Origin: an uncultured Desulfovibrio sp.
GTDB lineage: Bacteria > Desulfobacterota > Desulfovibrionia > Desulfovibrionales > Desulfovibrionaceae
Direction of reading: 5' to 3'
NCBI GenBank assembly: GCA_937926875.1
Contig: CALBAX010000094.1
Coordinates: 1 to 52,551 of the forward strand
Length of the DNA stretch: 52,551 nucleotides
The position numbers and the translations under genes are program-made. The notes beneath the pieces are model-generated. The model did not search any database. It was not told the DNA's origin and saw only the letters and a program-made list of their open reading frames with translations. This document shows positions 16,264 through 25,339 of the stretch, one piece after another. Each line of letters begins with the position of its first letter. Position 1 is the first letter of the stretch.

Positions 16264-18054
16264 CTACTTCACCTCCATGGTAGCCTTCGTGCCGCCTCCG
16301 CCGCCGGTGCGCGTGTCCACGCCGCAGTAGCTCGCGGGCACCCAGCCCGTCACGTTCTGTCCCACCGGCAGCTTCCCGCAGCGGGAGGCCGCGTTGGTGA
16401 TGCGGTAGCGCCCGTTGACCAGGATGCCGTCGTAGAAATAGAACACGCCGCTTTTATAGCAGCTCGGATTTGAGGCCACGCTGGTGTAGTAGAAGGGGGC
16501 GTTGGTCAGCGTCACCGCCGCCCCGGCCTCAGCTCCCGCCGCCGCGCTGGCGGCGCTGGCCGCCGTGCTCGTCTCGTAGGAGCTGCTGTAATTCGTGTCG
16601 CTGGTGTCGGACCCCTCCGTGTTGTACTGGATGGAGCCGCCCACCTCGTAGGGATGGAAGCCCTCCCGGACGCCGCTGCACTCGAAGGCCGTGGTAAATC
16701 CGCCGCTCTTGGTGTATTTGTGCGTCACCTTGTCCACGAAATACTTGCCGTTGATGCCGCCCTCTCCGCCGGAGGGGCCGCCGCCGTAGCCGGTAATGTT
16801 GATTGTGTTGCCCGCACTCACGGTCCAGTCTCCCGGAACGGTGAAGCGCAGCTTGATCGTGCCATGGTTGGCCCGGTTCAGCTCCGCGCAGAGCTGGACC
16901 GCCGCATCCTGCACGCTGATGGCCCTGCGGTTCACGCTCTTGATGTGCGTTCCGCCGCCCACCTTGCAGGAGATGTCGCAGTCCTTGTCCGCGTCGGTGT
17001 AGTCGAAGGTCCCGCCGGTGTAGGTCCCGGAAAGGGTAGTGGTCCAGCTCAGGCTCCCACGGATGATGTCCGTGCGGTCGAAGGTCCGCACCGCCCGCTT
17101 TGCCTTGTATGCCTCCCGGTCGTAGACCCACAGCCGCCGGGCGTACACCTTGAGCACCAGGCCGTAGTTCTGGCACAGCGTATTGTAGTAGCTGCTGTCC
17201 GCTCCGTCCTGTTCGTCGCACTCGATGTCGTAGTCCTCAGCGTCATAGGTGAAGCCCAGGCCGTAGCGCGCCGCGATGGTCTGGCCGATGCGCTTGATGG
17301 AGGTGTTCTTCCACGTCACCTTCCGATCTGTCTCGCTGAAATTGCTGTCGCTCGGCTTGCTCACGCCGCCGAGCTGCAAGGTGGTCGGCGTGTCCGAGTA
17401 GTTCACGTCGTCCACCACGAAAAGGCCGCAGTCCATGGCCCGCTCGTCGCCTGGCCGTTCCCAGTCGTGGCCCAGCAGGCGGGGGTAGAGCGTCGCGCCC
17501 TTCTGCGGCATCCAGCCCCACAGCCACTTGCTGTCCTGGGCGTCCAGCGTCAGGTCGATGCTGTCGCTGTCGTCCGCCGCGTTGTCCACATAGGTCAGGC
17601 TCTCGATGGAAAGGCCGATGTCCGTTCCCGTGCCCGCACCCAGCGTCGCGTCCTCCTGGCCGGAGGTCTCCTTCTTAGGCGTGGCCTTGGTGGTGCTCAC
17701 CGCGCCGCAGTCCGCCGCGTCCGCCCAGCCGGTCACGTTCTGCCCCACCGGGGTCTTGCCCACTCTCGACGGGGTGTTGGTGATGCGGTAGCGCCCGCGT
17801 ATCAAGATACCGTCGTAGAAGTAATACACGCCCGTCTTGTGGGTCGCTGGGTTCTTCGCCACGCTGCTCACGTAGAGGGGCGTGTTGTTCAGCGTTACCG
17901 CCTGTCCCGCCGCCGCGCCGGAGCCGGAGCTGGCGGAGGAAGCAGCGCTCCCGCCGCCCTCCGCCGCGTCCACCTGGGCGCTCGCCTGCACCTGTGCGGA
18001 ATACGGGGTGCTGCGGTACTGCACCGCAAGTCCGATGCTTCTTGCCTTATTCAT
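16264..18054 (-). CDS. Tail hub (gpD-like) flanked by two SH3-like domains
   Basis: 596 aa. The core (about residues 150-480) is the phage late-control/gpD hub fold: LYPRLLGHDWERPGDERAMD, IGQTIAARYGLGFTYDAEDY, GNTINITGYGGGPSGGEGG. Near-identical SH3-like units flank it at about 48-117 and 512-580, both with YFYDGIL, GRYRITN, VGQNVTGW. The endolysin has a related unit ending YGWVDAADI. Ser/Ala linkers join the units. The core makes the central hub under the spike; the SH3-like parts probably bind cell wall during injection. Confidence 0.88.
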   Translation of the reverse strand: MNKARSIGLAVQYRSTPYSAQVQASAQVDAAEGGGSAASSASSGSGAAAGQAVTLNNTPLYVSSVAKNPATHKTGVYYFYDGILIRGRYRITNTPSRVGKTPVGQNVTGWADAADCGAVSTTKATPKKETSGQEDATLGAGTGTDIGLSIESLTYVDNAADDSDSIDLTLDAQDSKWLWGWMPQKGATLYPRLLGHDWERPGDERAMDCGLFVVDDVNYSDTPTTLQLGGVSKPSDSNFSETDRKVTWKNTSIKRIGQTIAARYGLGFTYDAEDYDIECDEQDGADSSYYNTLCQNYGLVLKVYARRLWVYDREAYKAKRAVRTFDRTDIIRGSLSWTTTLSGTYTGGTFDYTDADKDCDISCKVGGGTHIKSVNRRAISVQDAAVQLCAELNRANHGTIKLRFTVPGDWTVSAGNTINITGYGGGPSGGEGGINGKYFVDKVTHKYTKSGGFTTAFECSGVREGFHPYEVGGSIQYNTEGSDTSDTNYSSSYETSTAASAASAAAGAEAGAAVTLTNAPFYYTSVASNPSCYKSGVFYFYDGILVNGRYRITNAASRCGKLPVGQNVTGWVPASYCGVDTRTGGGGGTKATMEVK

Positions 18055-18256
18055 ACTGCGCCTCGTATTTCCATGGCGGCAGCGTGCCCGCTCGCGCGTC
18101 CTCCACCGTCGGCGTCTTCAAAACGACCCCGGCGGAAAAGCGGAAGGTGTCGATGTGCTCCGGGTTGGCCGCCATCAGCGCGTCCGCGTGGTATTCGCTG
18201 CCATAGACTTCCTTGGCGATCACGTCCCAGGTGTCGCCGCTCTTTGTCGTGTACAT
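18047..18256 (-). CDS. Tail protein X (LysM)
   Basis: 69 aa. TTKSGDTWDVIAKEVYGSEY and the ALMAANPEHIDTFRFSAGVV segment form a single LysM domain as in P2 gpX. It overlaps the hub start by 8 nt and lies just after the tape measure; gpX-type proteins link tape measure and hub. Confidence 0.9.
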   Translation of the reverse strand: MYTTKSGDTWDVIAKEVYGSEYHADALMAANPEHIDTFRFSAGVVLKTPTVEDARAGTLPPWKYEAQYE

Positions 18257-18268
18257 AGCTTCCTCCCA

Positions 18269-21200
18269 TCAATAGGCCGTCCGGGCACGCTTGCGCATCA
18301 TCTGCTCGTACCATGCCTCGAACTCCTCCTTGGCCCGCCGCAGCGCTTCCTCAAGCACATCCGCGTCGGCGTTGCCCTGAATGACGATGTTCGGCGCGAA
18401 GGTGAAGCTGCCTCCGCCTCCGCCGCCCTCGCCGGGGTCGATAGGTTTCAGCTCTGCGCCGTCCGCCGCGCTCAACGCCTGCTCGGCGCTCACGCCCAGC
18501 ATCCGGCCCGCCTGTGCCCAGGTGGCGATGTTCTGTGCCCGCACGCCGCGCTGGAAGCTGATCACAGCCTCGCGCCCAGCTTCGCCCGCGATGCTCACGC
18601 CGTCGGTGAAGCCGCCCTTTGCCAGCATCGGTATCTCCGGGATGCTGATGTGGAAGCTCTTGCCGCCGATGATGGGCACCCAGTCCGGGATGTCCAGCCC
18701 CAGTCCATTGATGCCGGATATGGCCTTGTTGATCAGCGCGATCACCGCGTTCACCGGCGTTTTCAGCAGGCCCACCAGCGCGTCGAACGCGCCGCCGAAT
18801 ATCTGCTTTACGCCTTCCCATGCCTGGGACCAGTTCCCGGTGAATACGCCCGTGATGAAAGCGATCAGCCCGTCGAATACGGTCTTGATACCTTCCAGGA
18901 TGGGGCCGATGCCCTGCGCCAGTGCCGAGATACCCGCCAGCACAGCGGGCACCACGACGGAAGCGATGCTCATAATGACGGTGATGATGCTCTGCACGAT
19001 AGGCATGACTGCCTGGATGGCCGAGCCGATGATCTGCATAGCCGTCATAATGGCGGAGCCGAGGCCGCTGATGATGCCAGCGATAGACGGAGCCGCCGCT
19101 GTGAAGGTTTGCAGGATGATGGGCACCACGGTTCCCGTCAGGAAACTGAAAATGTCCTGGATGATCGGCTTCACGGTCGTCTGTGCAAAGCTCACGATCT
19201 GCCCGACCACGCCCATCACCGATTGCAGGATGGTCGTCAGCCCGTCGAAGGCCGCGCCCGCATCCTCTCCGAACAGGTTCGTGATGGTCTCCCGCAGCGG
19301 GGCCAGCGCATTTGCCACGCCGCCGTCCGCAAACAGTCCCGTGATGAAGCTGCCCACGTTTTGCAGCACGCCCATGAACTTGTCGAACACGGCCACGCCG
19401 GTATCGCCGAATACGTTCTGGATGATGCCCCGGATGTCTTCCAGGTGGTCGCCCAAGATGCTCACCACGGCGATGATGGAGGAGATCACGCCGATCACCG
19501 GCGCGGCTCCCGCGAAGATGCTTCCGAAGCCGGAGGCGATGGGACCCCACACGGTCCCCAGCACACCGGCTCCCGACTTCGCCACGGTGCCCAGGCTCCC
19601 CAGCACGCCGCCGATGGCTTTTCCCGCGCCGGAGTTGGCGATGCCGCTCACAAAGCCGCCCGCCTTACCCAGCAGGCCGGATAGGTTCTGTTGGATGATG
19701 CTGCCTTGAATGGTCGCCGCAGCACCGATGCCTGCGATGCCCTGGCGCAGCGGCATGGTCAGGTTGCCCAGCGCGCCGCCCGCCTTGCCCAGCAGACCCG
19801 AAAGGAAGCCGCCGGTCTTCGTGTTCCCCAGCGTGCTCCCGAAACTCCCCAGGGAGGAGAACACGCTGCCGAAATACTGCCCGATGCCGCTTCCTGCAAT
19901 TCTGTTTTTCAGTGCGCTTCCCGCGCCCTGGTAACCGGATAAGAGGCCCGGCGTTCCCGCTGCCGCTTCCAGCAGCCCCGCCGTGCCCTTGATGCCGTTG
20001 CCGGAGATTAGGCTGGATGCCACGCTCCCCAGCGTTTGGAAAAAGCCGTTTCCGCTGGCCGCGCCGCCGAAGGTGGAGAGGAAGCCGCCAGCCGTGCCCG
20101 CCGCCTTCTGTCCGCCCTGGAACAGGCTCTTGATGCCGCCCAGCAGACCGCCGGTGCGTTTTCCGCTGCCGCCGACAGAGCTTCCCAGCAGCAGGTTCCC
20201 CGCGCCGCTCAAAAGGCTTTCGATGCCCGGCGCGAACTTCATGCCCACGAACACCGCCGCCAGCTTGCCCAGCGTCGAGGCCACCTGCGGCCCGTTGTTC
20301 GCCAGGTAGTCAAGCCCTCTCTGGATGTAGGGCAGCGCCCGCTCCATAGCGTCGCCCAGGCGCTCCACGCCGTCGCTTGCGATCTTTCCCAGCGAGTTCG
20401 CCAGCGTCGTCAGCTCCGGCATATTCTTCCTGATCTGGTTCAGGAAGTCGATCATCGACAGGCTGAACTCCTTCTTTGCCGGAAGGAACGCTTGGCCGAT
20501 GTCCTGCATCAGCGCCGCCTTCGCGTTCGACAGCATTAGATCGACCGCTTCCGGCGTGCTCGCTTCGATCAGGAACTCCCGCTCCATACTGCCCGTATAG
20601 AGGCCGGGGTCGTTGACCTCGCCCAGCGTCTTCTCAAGCAGCGCGAGGTTCTGCGTGATCTTCGCGCCGCCTTCGATTGCCCACTGACCAAACAAGGTGT
20701 TCAGCGCCGCCACCTTGCGCTCGTCCGGCATATTGTTGATGGCCTGGAACACCGATTTCAGCGTCCCGATGCCGTCGCTCTGCATGGACCTTGCGATGCC
20801 CTCAGCGGTGAAGCCCAGCTCCTCCCACATGGCTTTCTGTGCCTTTGTGGCGTTGGACCCCTTGCTGATGTTCGTGTAGATACGTGAAATGCTGGTTCCC
20901 ACGCGGTCCGTCGCAACGCCGGTCGCCTGCATGGCCGTGGCGATGGCCGCCGTAGCCGACGGGTCCACGCCCGCGATCTGGCCCATAGACGCGGCCTGGT
21001 TCACGCTCTGCGCGATCTCCGCCGCCGTCGTGGCATTGTTCGCGCCCAGGTAGTTGATCTGGTCCATCAGCGTCATTACCTGGTCATGGTTGAAGTTGAA
21101 GGCGGCCTCCCACTTCGCCATGTAGCTGCCCGCCGTGTCGTCTTCAAGGTCCATAGCGGTCGCGGCGACGGCGGTATCACGCAGGATGCCCGTGCTCATT

Positions 21201-21613
21201 TGCCGGTCCGCACCGATGCCGGACTGGCCCAGGGCCGCCGACATCTTGGAGATTTGTTCGGTGGTCCGTGGTATCTGCGTGCTGAGGTCCTGGATATAGG
21301 TCCTCATGGCTTTCAGGTTGCTTTGTGCCTGCTCGGTGCTGGTGGTGGCGCTTTCCGTCAGCCCGTCCACGTAGCGCACCATCGCAGACATATTGTTTTC
21401 CAGCTTCGCGGCCTCGGAGGTGCACTTGGCAAGTCCGGCTACGGTCGCCGTTGCCAGCGCCCCCATGGCCGCAAGCCCCGCCGTGCCCACCTTGCTCATG
21501 GTGGTGGTCAGGCTCCCCATCAGGGTATTGGTCTGGTTGATCGCCGTCGTCAGGCTTTTGTCTACCTTACCGGCGATCTTGATGCTTAACTCTAATGTTT
21601 TGTTCTGTGCCAT
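18269..21613 (-). CDS. Tail tape measure protein
   Basis: 1114 aa, the longest gene. The N-terminal region (SLTTAINQTNTLMGSLTTTM, KVAALNTLFGQWAIEGG) matches the TP901-type phage tape-measure core. A Gly/Ala-rich middle and long hydrophobic helices follow (about residues 700-960, e.g. MTAMQIIGSAIQAVMPIVQ). An EIPMLAKGGFTDGVSIAGEA motif comes before the end. It sets tail length and leaves during injection. Its ATG overlaps the end of the frameshifted chaperone. Confidence 0.93.
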   Translation of the reverse strand: MAQNKTLELSIKIAGKVDKSLTTAINQTNTLMGSLTTTMSKVGTAGLAAMGALATATVAGLAKCTSEAAKLENNMSAMVRYVDGLTESATTSTEQAQSNLKAMRTYIQDLSTQIPRTTEQISKMSAALGQSGIGADRQMSTGILRDTAVAATAMDLEDDTAGSYMAKWEAAFNFNHDQVMTLMDQINYLGANNATTAAEIAQSVNQAASMGQIAGVDPSATAAIATAMQATGVATDRVGTSISRIYTNISKGSNATKAQKAMWEELGFTAEGIARSMQSDGIGTLKSVFQAINNMPDERKVAALNTLFGQWAIEGGAKITQNLALLEKTLGEVNDPGLYTGSMEREFLIEASTPEAVDLMLSNAKAALMQDIGQAFLPAKKEFSLSMIDFLNQIRKNMPELTTLANSLGKIASDGVERLGDAMERALPYIQRGLDYLANNGPQVASTLGKLAAVFVGMKFAPGIESLLSGAGNLLLGSSVGGSGKRTGGLLGGIKSLFQGGQKAAGTAGGFLSTFGGAASGNGFFQTLGSVASSLISGNGIKGTAGLLEAAAGTPGLLSGYQGAGSALKNRIAGSGIGQYFGSVFSSLGSFGSTLGNTKTGGFLSGLLGKAGGALGNLTMPLRQGIAGIGAAATIQGSIIQQNLSGLLGKAGGFVSGIANSGAGKAIGGVLGSLGTVAKSGAGVLGTVWGPIASGFGSIFAGAAPVIGVISSIIAVVSILGDHLEDIRGIIQNVFGDTGVAVFDKFMGVLQNVGSFITGLFADGGVANALAPLRETITNLFGEDAGAAFDGLTTILQSVMGVVGQIVSFAQTTVKPIIQDIFSFLTGTVVPIILQTFTAAAPSIAGIISGLGSAIMTAMQIIGSAIQAVMPIVQSIITVIMSIASVVVPAVLAGISALAQGIGPILEGIKTVFDGLIAFITGVFTGNWSQAWEGVKQIFGGAFDALVGLLKTPVNAVIALINKAISGINGLGLDIPDWVPIIGGKSFHISIPEIPMLAKGGFTDGVSIAGEAGREAVISFQRGVRAQNIATWAQAGRMLGVSAEQALSAADGAELKPIDPGEGGGGGGSFTFAPNIVIQGNADADVLEEALRRAKEEFEAWYEQMMRKRARTAY

Positions 21614-21747
21614 TCCTCCGCCACCTCGTTATTCAGCGCGATAAACTCCTCGACGGGCAGTTTCAGGTAGAAGTCCACGCCCGTTCTCGTGACCGCTGAC
21701 AGGCGGATGGCCGCTTGGCGTAAGGCTTTCGCCCCGCCCTTTACTCG
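21592..21747 (-). CDS. Tail chaperone frameshift extension (gpE'-like)
   Basis: A -1 frame opens from the slip site T TTT TTC at 21747-21754 and runs about 52 codons to a TAG at 21592-21594, overlapping the tape-measure start by 22 nt. It has no start of its own and encodes ...SAVTRTGVDFYLKLPVEEFI... and ends EEWHRTKH. This is the arrangement of P2 E+E' and lambda G/GT: a small fraction of ribosomes make a fused protein that loads the tape measure. Confidence 0.88.
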   Translation of the reverse strand, partial: RVKGGAKALRQAAIRLSAVTRTGVDFYLKLPVEEFIALNNEVAEEWHRTKH

Positions 21748-22388
21748 AAAAAACCGCTGTCGTTCACCGCGTTTTTCAGTTTCAGCACCTCGCGCAGCGG
21801 CAGGCCCGTGAAGAACTCCTCCGGCAGGCCCGTCGCCATGCTCGCAAGGATGCAGGCGAACAGGTAGTTGAAGGAGGTCTCCGTCACCATAAAGCCAGCG
21901 CGTGCCAGCCGGTTCTCTGCCTCGCTCTCGTTCATGCTGTTCAGGTCCGCGATGCCGTTCAGGTCCACCTCCGTGTAGGTCTGGCCCTTGAAGTGATACG
22001 GCTCCTCAAGCTGCATCACGTGGTTCTCCGTCGCGGCCTCCACGTTCATGTAGTTGCGCACGACACCGGCCACCTTGCGGCTGGCCCCGCGCGGCATCAG
22101 CTTGAAAAACTCGATGGGCAGCTCCGCCGCCTTCGCGGCGATGGCCCTTGCAAACGCGGTCGTGGTCTCGCACAGCATAGCGGCGGCCACCTCCCGCTCG
22201 TTGAAAAGCTGGCGCTGGGCGTCGATGGCGTCCTTCACCGTCAGCTTATCCAGTCCGCTCAGGTCGATGGAAGTGTATTCCGTGCCCTCGAACTTGTAGG
22301 GCTTGCCCAGGTCGATCACGCGCTCACTCTGCGTGGTCTGCGCGGTTTCCTCGTTGGCCTCCGCCATCATGTTCTTTTCTTCATTCAT
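21741..22388 (-). CDS. Tail assembly chaperone (gpE-like), internally duplicated
   Basis: 215 aa. Two related halves start at about residues 25 (LGKPYKFEGTEYTSIDLSGL) and 121 (LEEPYHFKGQTYTEVDLNGI), each followed by a helical region ending in ELPIEFFKLMPRGASRK or GLPEEFFTGLPLREVLK. It ends D-S-G-F-F-E at the slippery sequence. The usual family members carry one such unit, so this is a fused duplication. It sits between tube and tape measure as expected. Confidence 0.85.
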   Translation of the reverse strand: MNEEKNMMAEANEETAQTTQSERVIDLGKPYKFEGTEYTSIDLSGLDKLTVKDAIDAQRQLFNEREVAAAMLCETTTAFARAIAAKAAELPIEFFKLMPRGASRKVAGVVRNYMNVEAATENHVMQLEEPYHFKGQTYTEVDLNGIADLNSMNESEAENRLARAGFMVTETSFNYLFACILASMATGLPEEFFTGLPLREVLKLKNAVNDSGFFE

Positions 22389-22487
22389 AGTGCTGCTCCT
22401 TTCGGTTTTTGAATATGGTGCAGGCCCTACCCTCCGCCTGTGCAGAGAGTAGAGCCTGCTCGTTTCGCATTTGACTTTCCGGCCTTA

Positions 22488-23012
22488 TCAGGTCAGCTCG
22501 GAGATGCCTGCAAGCATATCCACACCGTTGACCTTGTAGACGCCGTTCAGCTTGTCCACTTCCAGCAGCGGGGAACCGTCGTTCTCCACCAGCAGATAGG
22601 TCAGCTCAAGCGTCACCTTAGCCTCCATGCCTTCGCCCTTCTCCACCTTGCCGGGGTTGAAGGTCTTCACGCGACCCATCTCCACCACGCGCAGGCCCTT
22701 GAAGGCGTAGCCGCCGGTCTTATCGTAGACCTGCTGGGCGGCGCGCAGCGTCAGGTTCACCACGGACAGGGGGGAAAGCATATCCATGGCGCTGCTGTAC
22801 AGCACATTGAAGTCGATCTCCTGCTCCATGCCCTCGAACTGGCCGATGGTGGGGCTGTCGATCTCGCCGTTGATGCCAGCGCCGGAGACAGTGCTGGTCT
22901 TCATCTTCACCTCCGGCAGCGTAACAGACGCGGCCACGCCGATCATCTTGTTACCGTCCAGATAGGTGTTGAAGTCATTGATCTTCTCAGGAATATAGTT
23001 GTTGCTGATCAT
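22488..23012 (-). CDS. Major tail tube protein (FII-like)
   Basis: 174 aa, P2 FII/Mu gpM-type tube protein. Begins MISNNYIPEKINDFNTYLDG and has a beta-rich body (LPEVKMKTSTVSGAGINGEI, KGLRVVEMGRVKTFNPGKVE). It lies directly downstream of the sheath gene in the standard FI-FII order. Confidence 0.93.
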   Translation of the reverse strand: MISNNYIPEKINDFNTYLDGNKMIGVAASVTLPEVKMKTSTVSGAGINGEIDSPTIGQFEGMEQEIDFNVLYSSAMDMLSPLSVVNLTLRAAQQVYDKTGGYAFKGLRVVEMGRVKTFNPGKVEKGEGMEAKVTLELTYLLVENDGSPLLEVDKLNGVYKVNGVDMLAGISELT

Positions 23013-23030
23013 GTTCGCGTACCTCCCTTA

Positions 23031-24473
23031 TCAGCTCAGTGCGCTCACCAGCGCGTCGGGGTCGAACTCGATGATGTCCTCGATGTCCTCCGCCGGGGTG
23101 TACGGGGTCATGTACTGGTGGAAGGTGATCTTGCCGTTCATCAGGTCGGTGACGGGGTTCTCGTCCTCGTTGTACACGATCTCGTCCCTTGCGGCGACGC
23201 CCATGGCGACGTACCCGTTGCCGCGCACGTTCTCGCTGTCCACGATGGCTTCGATCAGGCGCTTGTTCAGAGGGCTGTCCACCTTCTGGAAATACGTCAG
23301 AATGAAGCTGTTGGCGCGCCAGCTCATGTAGCGGCGGCAGGAGAAAAAGCTGTCCTTCGGGTCCGTGTTGCCGGGGTAGGCGCAGGTGCGGTTGCCCCAC
23401 AGGCGGAAGCCGTTCATGTTCAGCCAGGTCGCCACGCCGTAGCTGTTGACTACGTTGGCCTGGTCCTGGTCCAGCAGGACCTCGGTGCCGTCGGCAAGGC
23501 ACATGGCGCTGATGGCGATGGTCTTGTTGCTGGGGTTGCTGGGGATGTCGTCGCTGGCCGCGTCGGTGTAGGCGGTCAGGGCAGAGGCCAGGGCGGAGCC
23601 GCTGTACATCACGTCTCCCACCTTGCCGTAGCCCCACACGCCGTAAGCGTTCGGGTCGGTCAAAGCCTGGCGCTCCTTCTGCTCCTTCACGTCCGTGTAC
23701 TTGCGCGCGCCGTCCGCGCCGCTGTCCACGTCCGCGATGCACACGCACTTGAATACGCCGTTGATCTCCTTCGTCTTCGCCTGCAGGGCCGCGCTCACGG
23801 TGGCGTTGGTGCTGAAACGGGGAGCCGTCAGGATGCCGGGTGTCATGCCCAGCTTGGGGTAGACCTGGCGCACGACTTCCAAGCCGGTCTCCGCGCCAGT
23901 GGCCGCGTCCACGCCGCCCACGATGTCGGCAGCGGTCACTTTGCTGGCGTCCACCTTCTTGCCGGAAACGGTCAGGTTGGTCGCGCCGTCGGCCTTGCCG
24001 CCCTCGATCAGGACGATGCTCACGGTGCCGTCGGCGTTATAAACGGCGGTGTAATCCTCCTCGGCGGTCAGCGTCTCCTCGCCGTTTTTCACCACCAGAG
24101 TGCTCAGGAGCACGCCCGTCTCCTCCACAACGGCCATGCCGCTGTTGATCTGCACGGTCTTCTCCTCCATCTCGGCGGAGTGCTTGGCCGGGTCCAGCAC
24201 ATTGATCAGCACCAGGGGGGCCACGTTCACCACCGCGAACGAAGCGGAGATCGCTTCGCAGAGGGTGAAACTCGCAAAGTCGTCGCTGTACCCAACGGCA
24301 GCGATGGCTTCCGCCTTGCTGTATACCAGCAGAGGCTTATTGATGGCCGCAGCCGGGTCCGCCAACAGGTGCACCGGGGCAGTCCCGATCACGACCTGCA
24401 AACCGGCTGTTCCGTTCAGCGGAGCGATCATGCTGGTTTCCTGCTCGCTGACGTAAATGCCATGTCGATACAT
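23031..24473 (-). CDS. Tail sheath protein (FI-like)
   Basis: 480 aa contractile sheath. Seen: the N-terminal YRHGIYVSEQETSMIAPLNG and VVIGTAPVHLLADP, a variable Ig-like insertion (LTAEEDYTAVYNADGTVSIV), and the conserved C-terminal fold with WLNMNGFRLWGNRTCAYPG and YMSWRANSFILTYFQKVDSP. Ribosome site AAGGAGG. Confirms a myovirus-type contractile tail. Confidence 0.95.
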   Translation of the reverse strand: MYRHGIYVSEQETSMIAPLNGTAGLQVVIGTAPVHLLADPAAAINKPLLVYSKAEAIAAVGYSDDFASFTLCEAISASFAVVNVAPLVLINVLDPAKHSAEMEEKTVQINSGMAVVEETGVLLSTLVVKNGEETLTAEEDYTAVYNADGTVSIVLIEGGKADGATNLTVSGKKVDASKVTAADIVGGVDAATGAETGLEVVRQVYPKLGMTPGILTAPRFSTNATVSAALQAKTKEINGVFKCVCIADVDSGADGARKYTDVKEQKERQALTDPNAYGVWGYGKVGDVMYSGSALASALTAYTDAASDDIPSNPSNKTIAISAMCLADGTEVLLDQDQANVVNSYGVATWLNMNGFRLWGNRTCAYPGNTDPKDSFFSCRRYMSWRANSFILTYFQKVDSPLNKRLIEAIVDSENVRGNGYVAMGVAARDEIVYNEDENPVTDLMNGKITFHQYMTPYTPAEDIEDIIEFDPDALVSALS

Positions 24474-24490
24474 ACGTTCTTTCCTCCTTC

Positions 24491-24823
24491 TTACAATTCG
24501 GATTTGATTTTCTGGAACAGGATAGCCTCCGCCGTCCCGCTCCGGCCCAGGTTGCTTCTCACCTGAGCGAAACGGCCCACGCTCACCAGCAGCCCCTTGG
24601 CCGCCGGGTGGGCCTGAATGAAGTCTGCCAGCGCGGCAGGAATGGTGCCCGCGTACACGGTGTACTGTCTGGCGACGCCGCGCACGCTGGGGCCGCAGTA
24701 GACGACGGGGCCGGTCTTTGCTTCCCGCTCCATAGGAACGGCAGTCTTTACCTCCGCCGCCGCAGCGGCTTCGCTCATAGGCGCGGCTATATCCGCCGCG
24801 CGGGGTTCTGTTTTCTTGCTCAT
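24491..24823 (-). CDS. Small protein upstream of the sheath
   Basis: 110 aa. The Ala/Glu-rich N-terminus looks disordered; the C-terminal half (YCGPSVRGVARQYTVYAGTI, KGLLVSVGRFAQVRSNLGRS) looks compact. The position is that of small connector/tail genes of Mu and P2 relatives (DUF2635 slot), but I cannot confirm the family. Start 24823 has GGAGGG and overlaps the upstream stop. Confidence 0.7.
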   Translation of the reverse strand: MSKKTEPRAADIAAPMSEAAAAAEVKTAVPMEREAKTGPVVYCGPSVRGVARQYTVYAGTIPAALADFIQAHPAAKGLLVSVGRFAQVRSNLGRSGTAEAILFQKIKSEL

Positions 24824-25335
24824 AGCAGTCCCTCCAATTCGGTGTCTTGGGTCATGGCCGGAGCTGTACAGTTCATGGTCACAGCTCCGTAGTAATACGG
24901 GGCTGTGTCGTCCTGCTGCAAGGCCCAGGCGATAGGCTTTAGGATGGTGAAGGCTCCGCCGAAGTACGGCGCGGTGCACGCTCTCTGCACGATGTCTTCC
25001 TTGATGTTGGCAACATCCTGAAAGCCCGCCCGCTCGATACCGGTGTCATAGGCGCAGATTATCAGGCTGAACTCCACTGTTTGCGGGCTTTTATCGTCCG
25101 CGATCTCTCCGCCGGTCATGCGTACCACGATGTAGGGCGCGTGCGCCACGTCGGTGTCGGCGTCCACATCGTTCTCCTCCGGGATGGGAAGGTCCTGCTT
25201 GAAGATTTCAAGCGGCTTCCGCCCCTCTTGGCCGTTGTACTTCTTTCCGGCGAACAGCTCGCGCAGCATCTCGATCAATGCATCCTGGCAGAGCTGCGGC
25301 GTTTGGCCGATGCCCACTTTCATCGTTTCTTTCAT
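24820..25335 (-). CDS. Probable tail terminator/completion protein
   Basis: 171 aa. It begins with helix (LCQDALIEMLRELFAGKKYN); VVRMTGGEIADDKSPQTVEF and the EFSLIICAYDTGIERAGFQD segment form the beta-sheet plan of neck/tail-terminator proteins. It lies between a gp10-like gene and the sheath, where the tail terminator is usually found. Family assignment is by position and fold impression. Confidence 0.6.
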   Translation of the reverse strand: MKETMKVGIGQTPQLCQDALIEMLRELFAGKKYNGQEGRKPLEIFKQDLPIPEENDVDADTDVAHAPYIVVRMTGGEIADDKSPQTVEFSLIICAYDTGIERAGFQDVANIKEDIVQRACTAPYFGGAFTILKPIAWALQQDDTAPYYYGAVTMNCTAPAMTQDTELEGLL

Positions 25336-25339
25336 ATCC

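Noticed and set aside
22440..24566. Long plus-strand frame across sheath and tube
   Set aside because: Antisense shadow of well-identified tail genes, caused by high GC and third-position bias.
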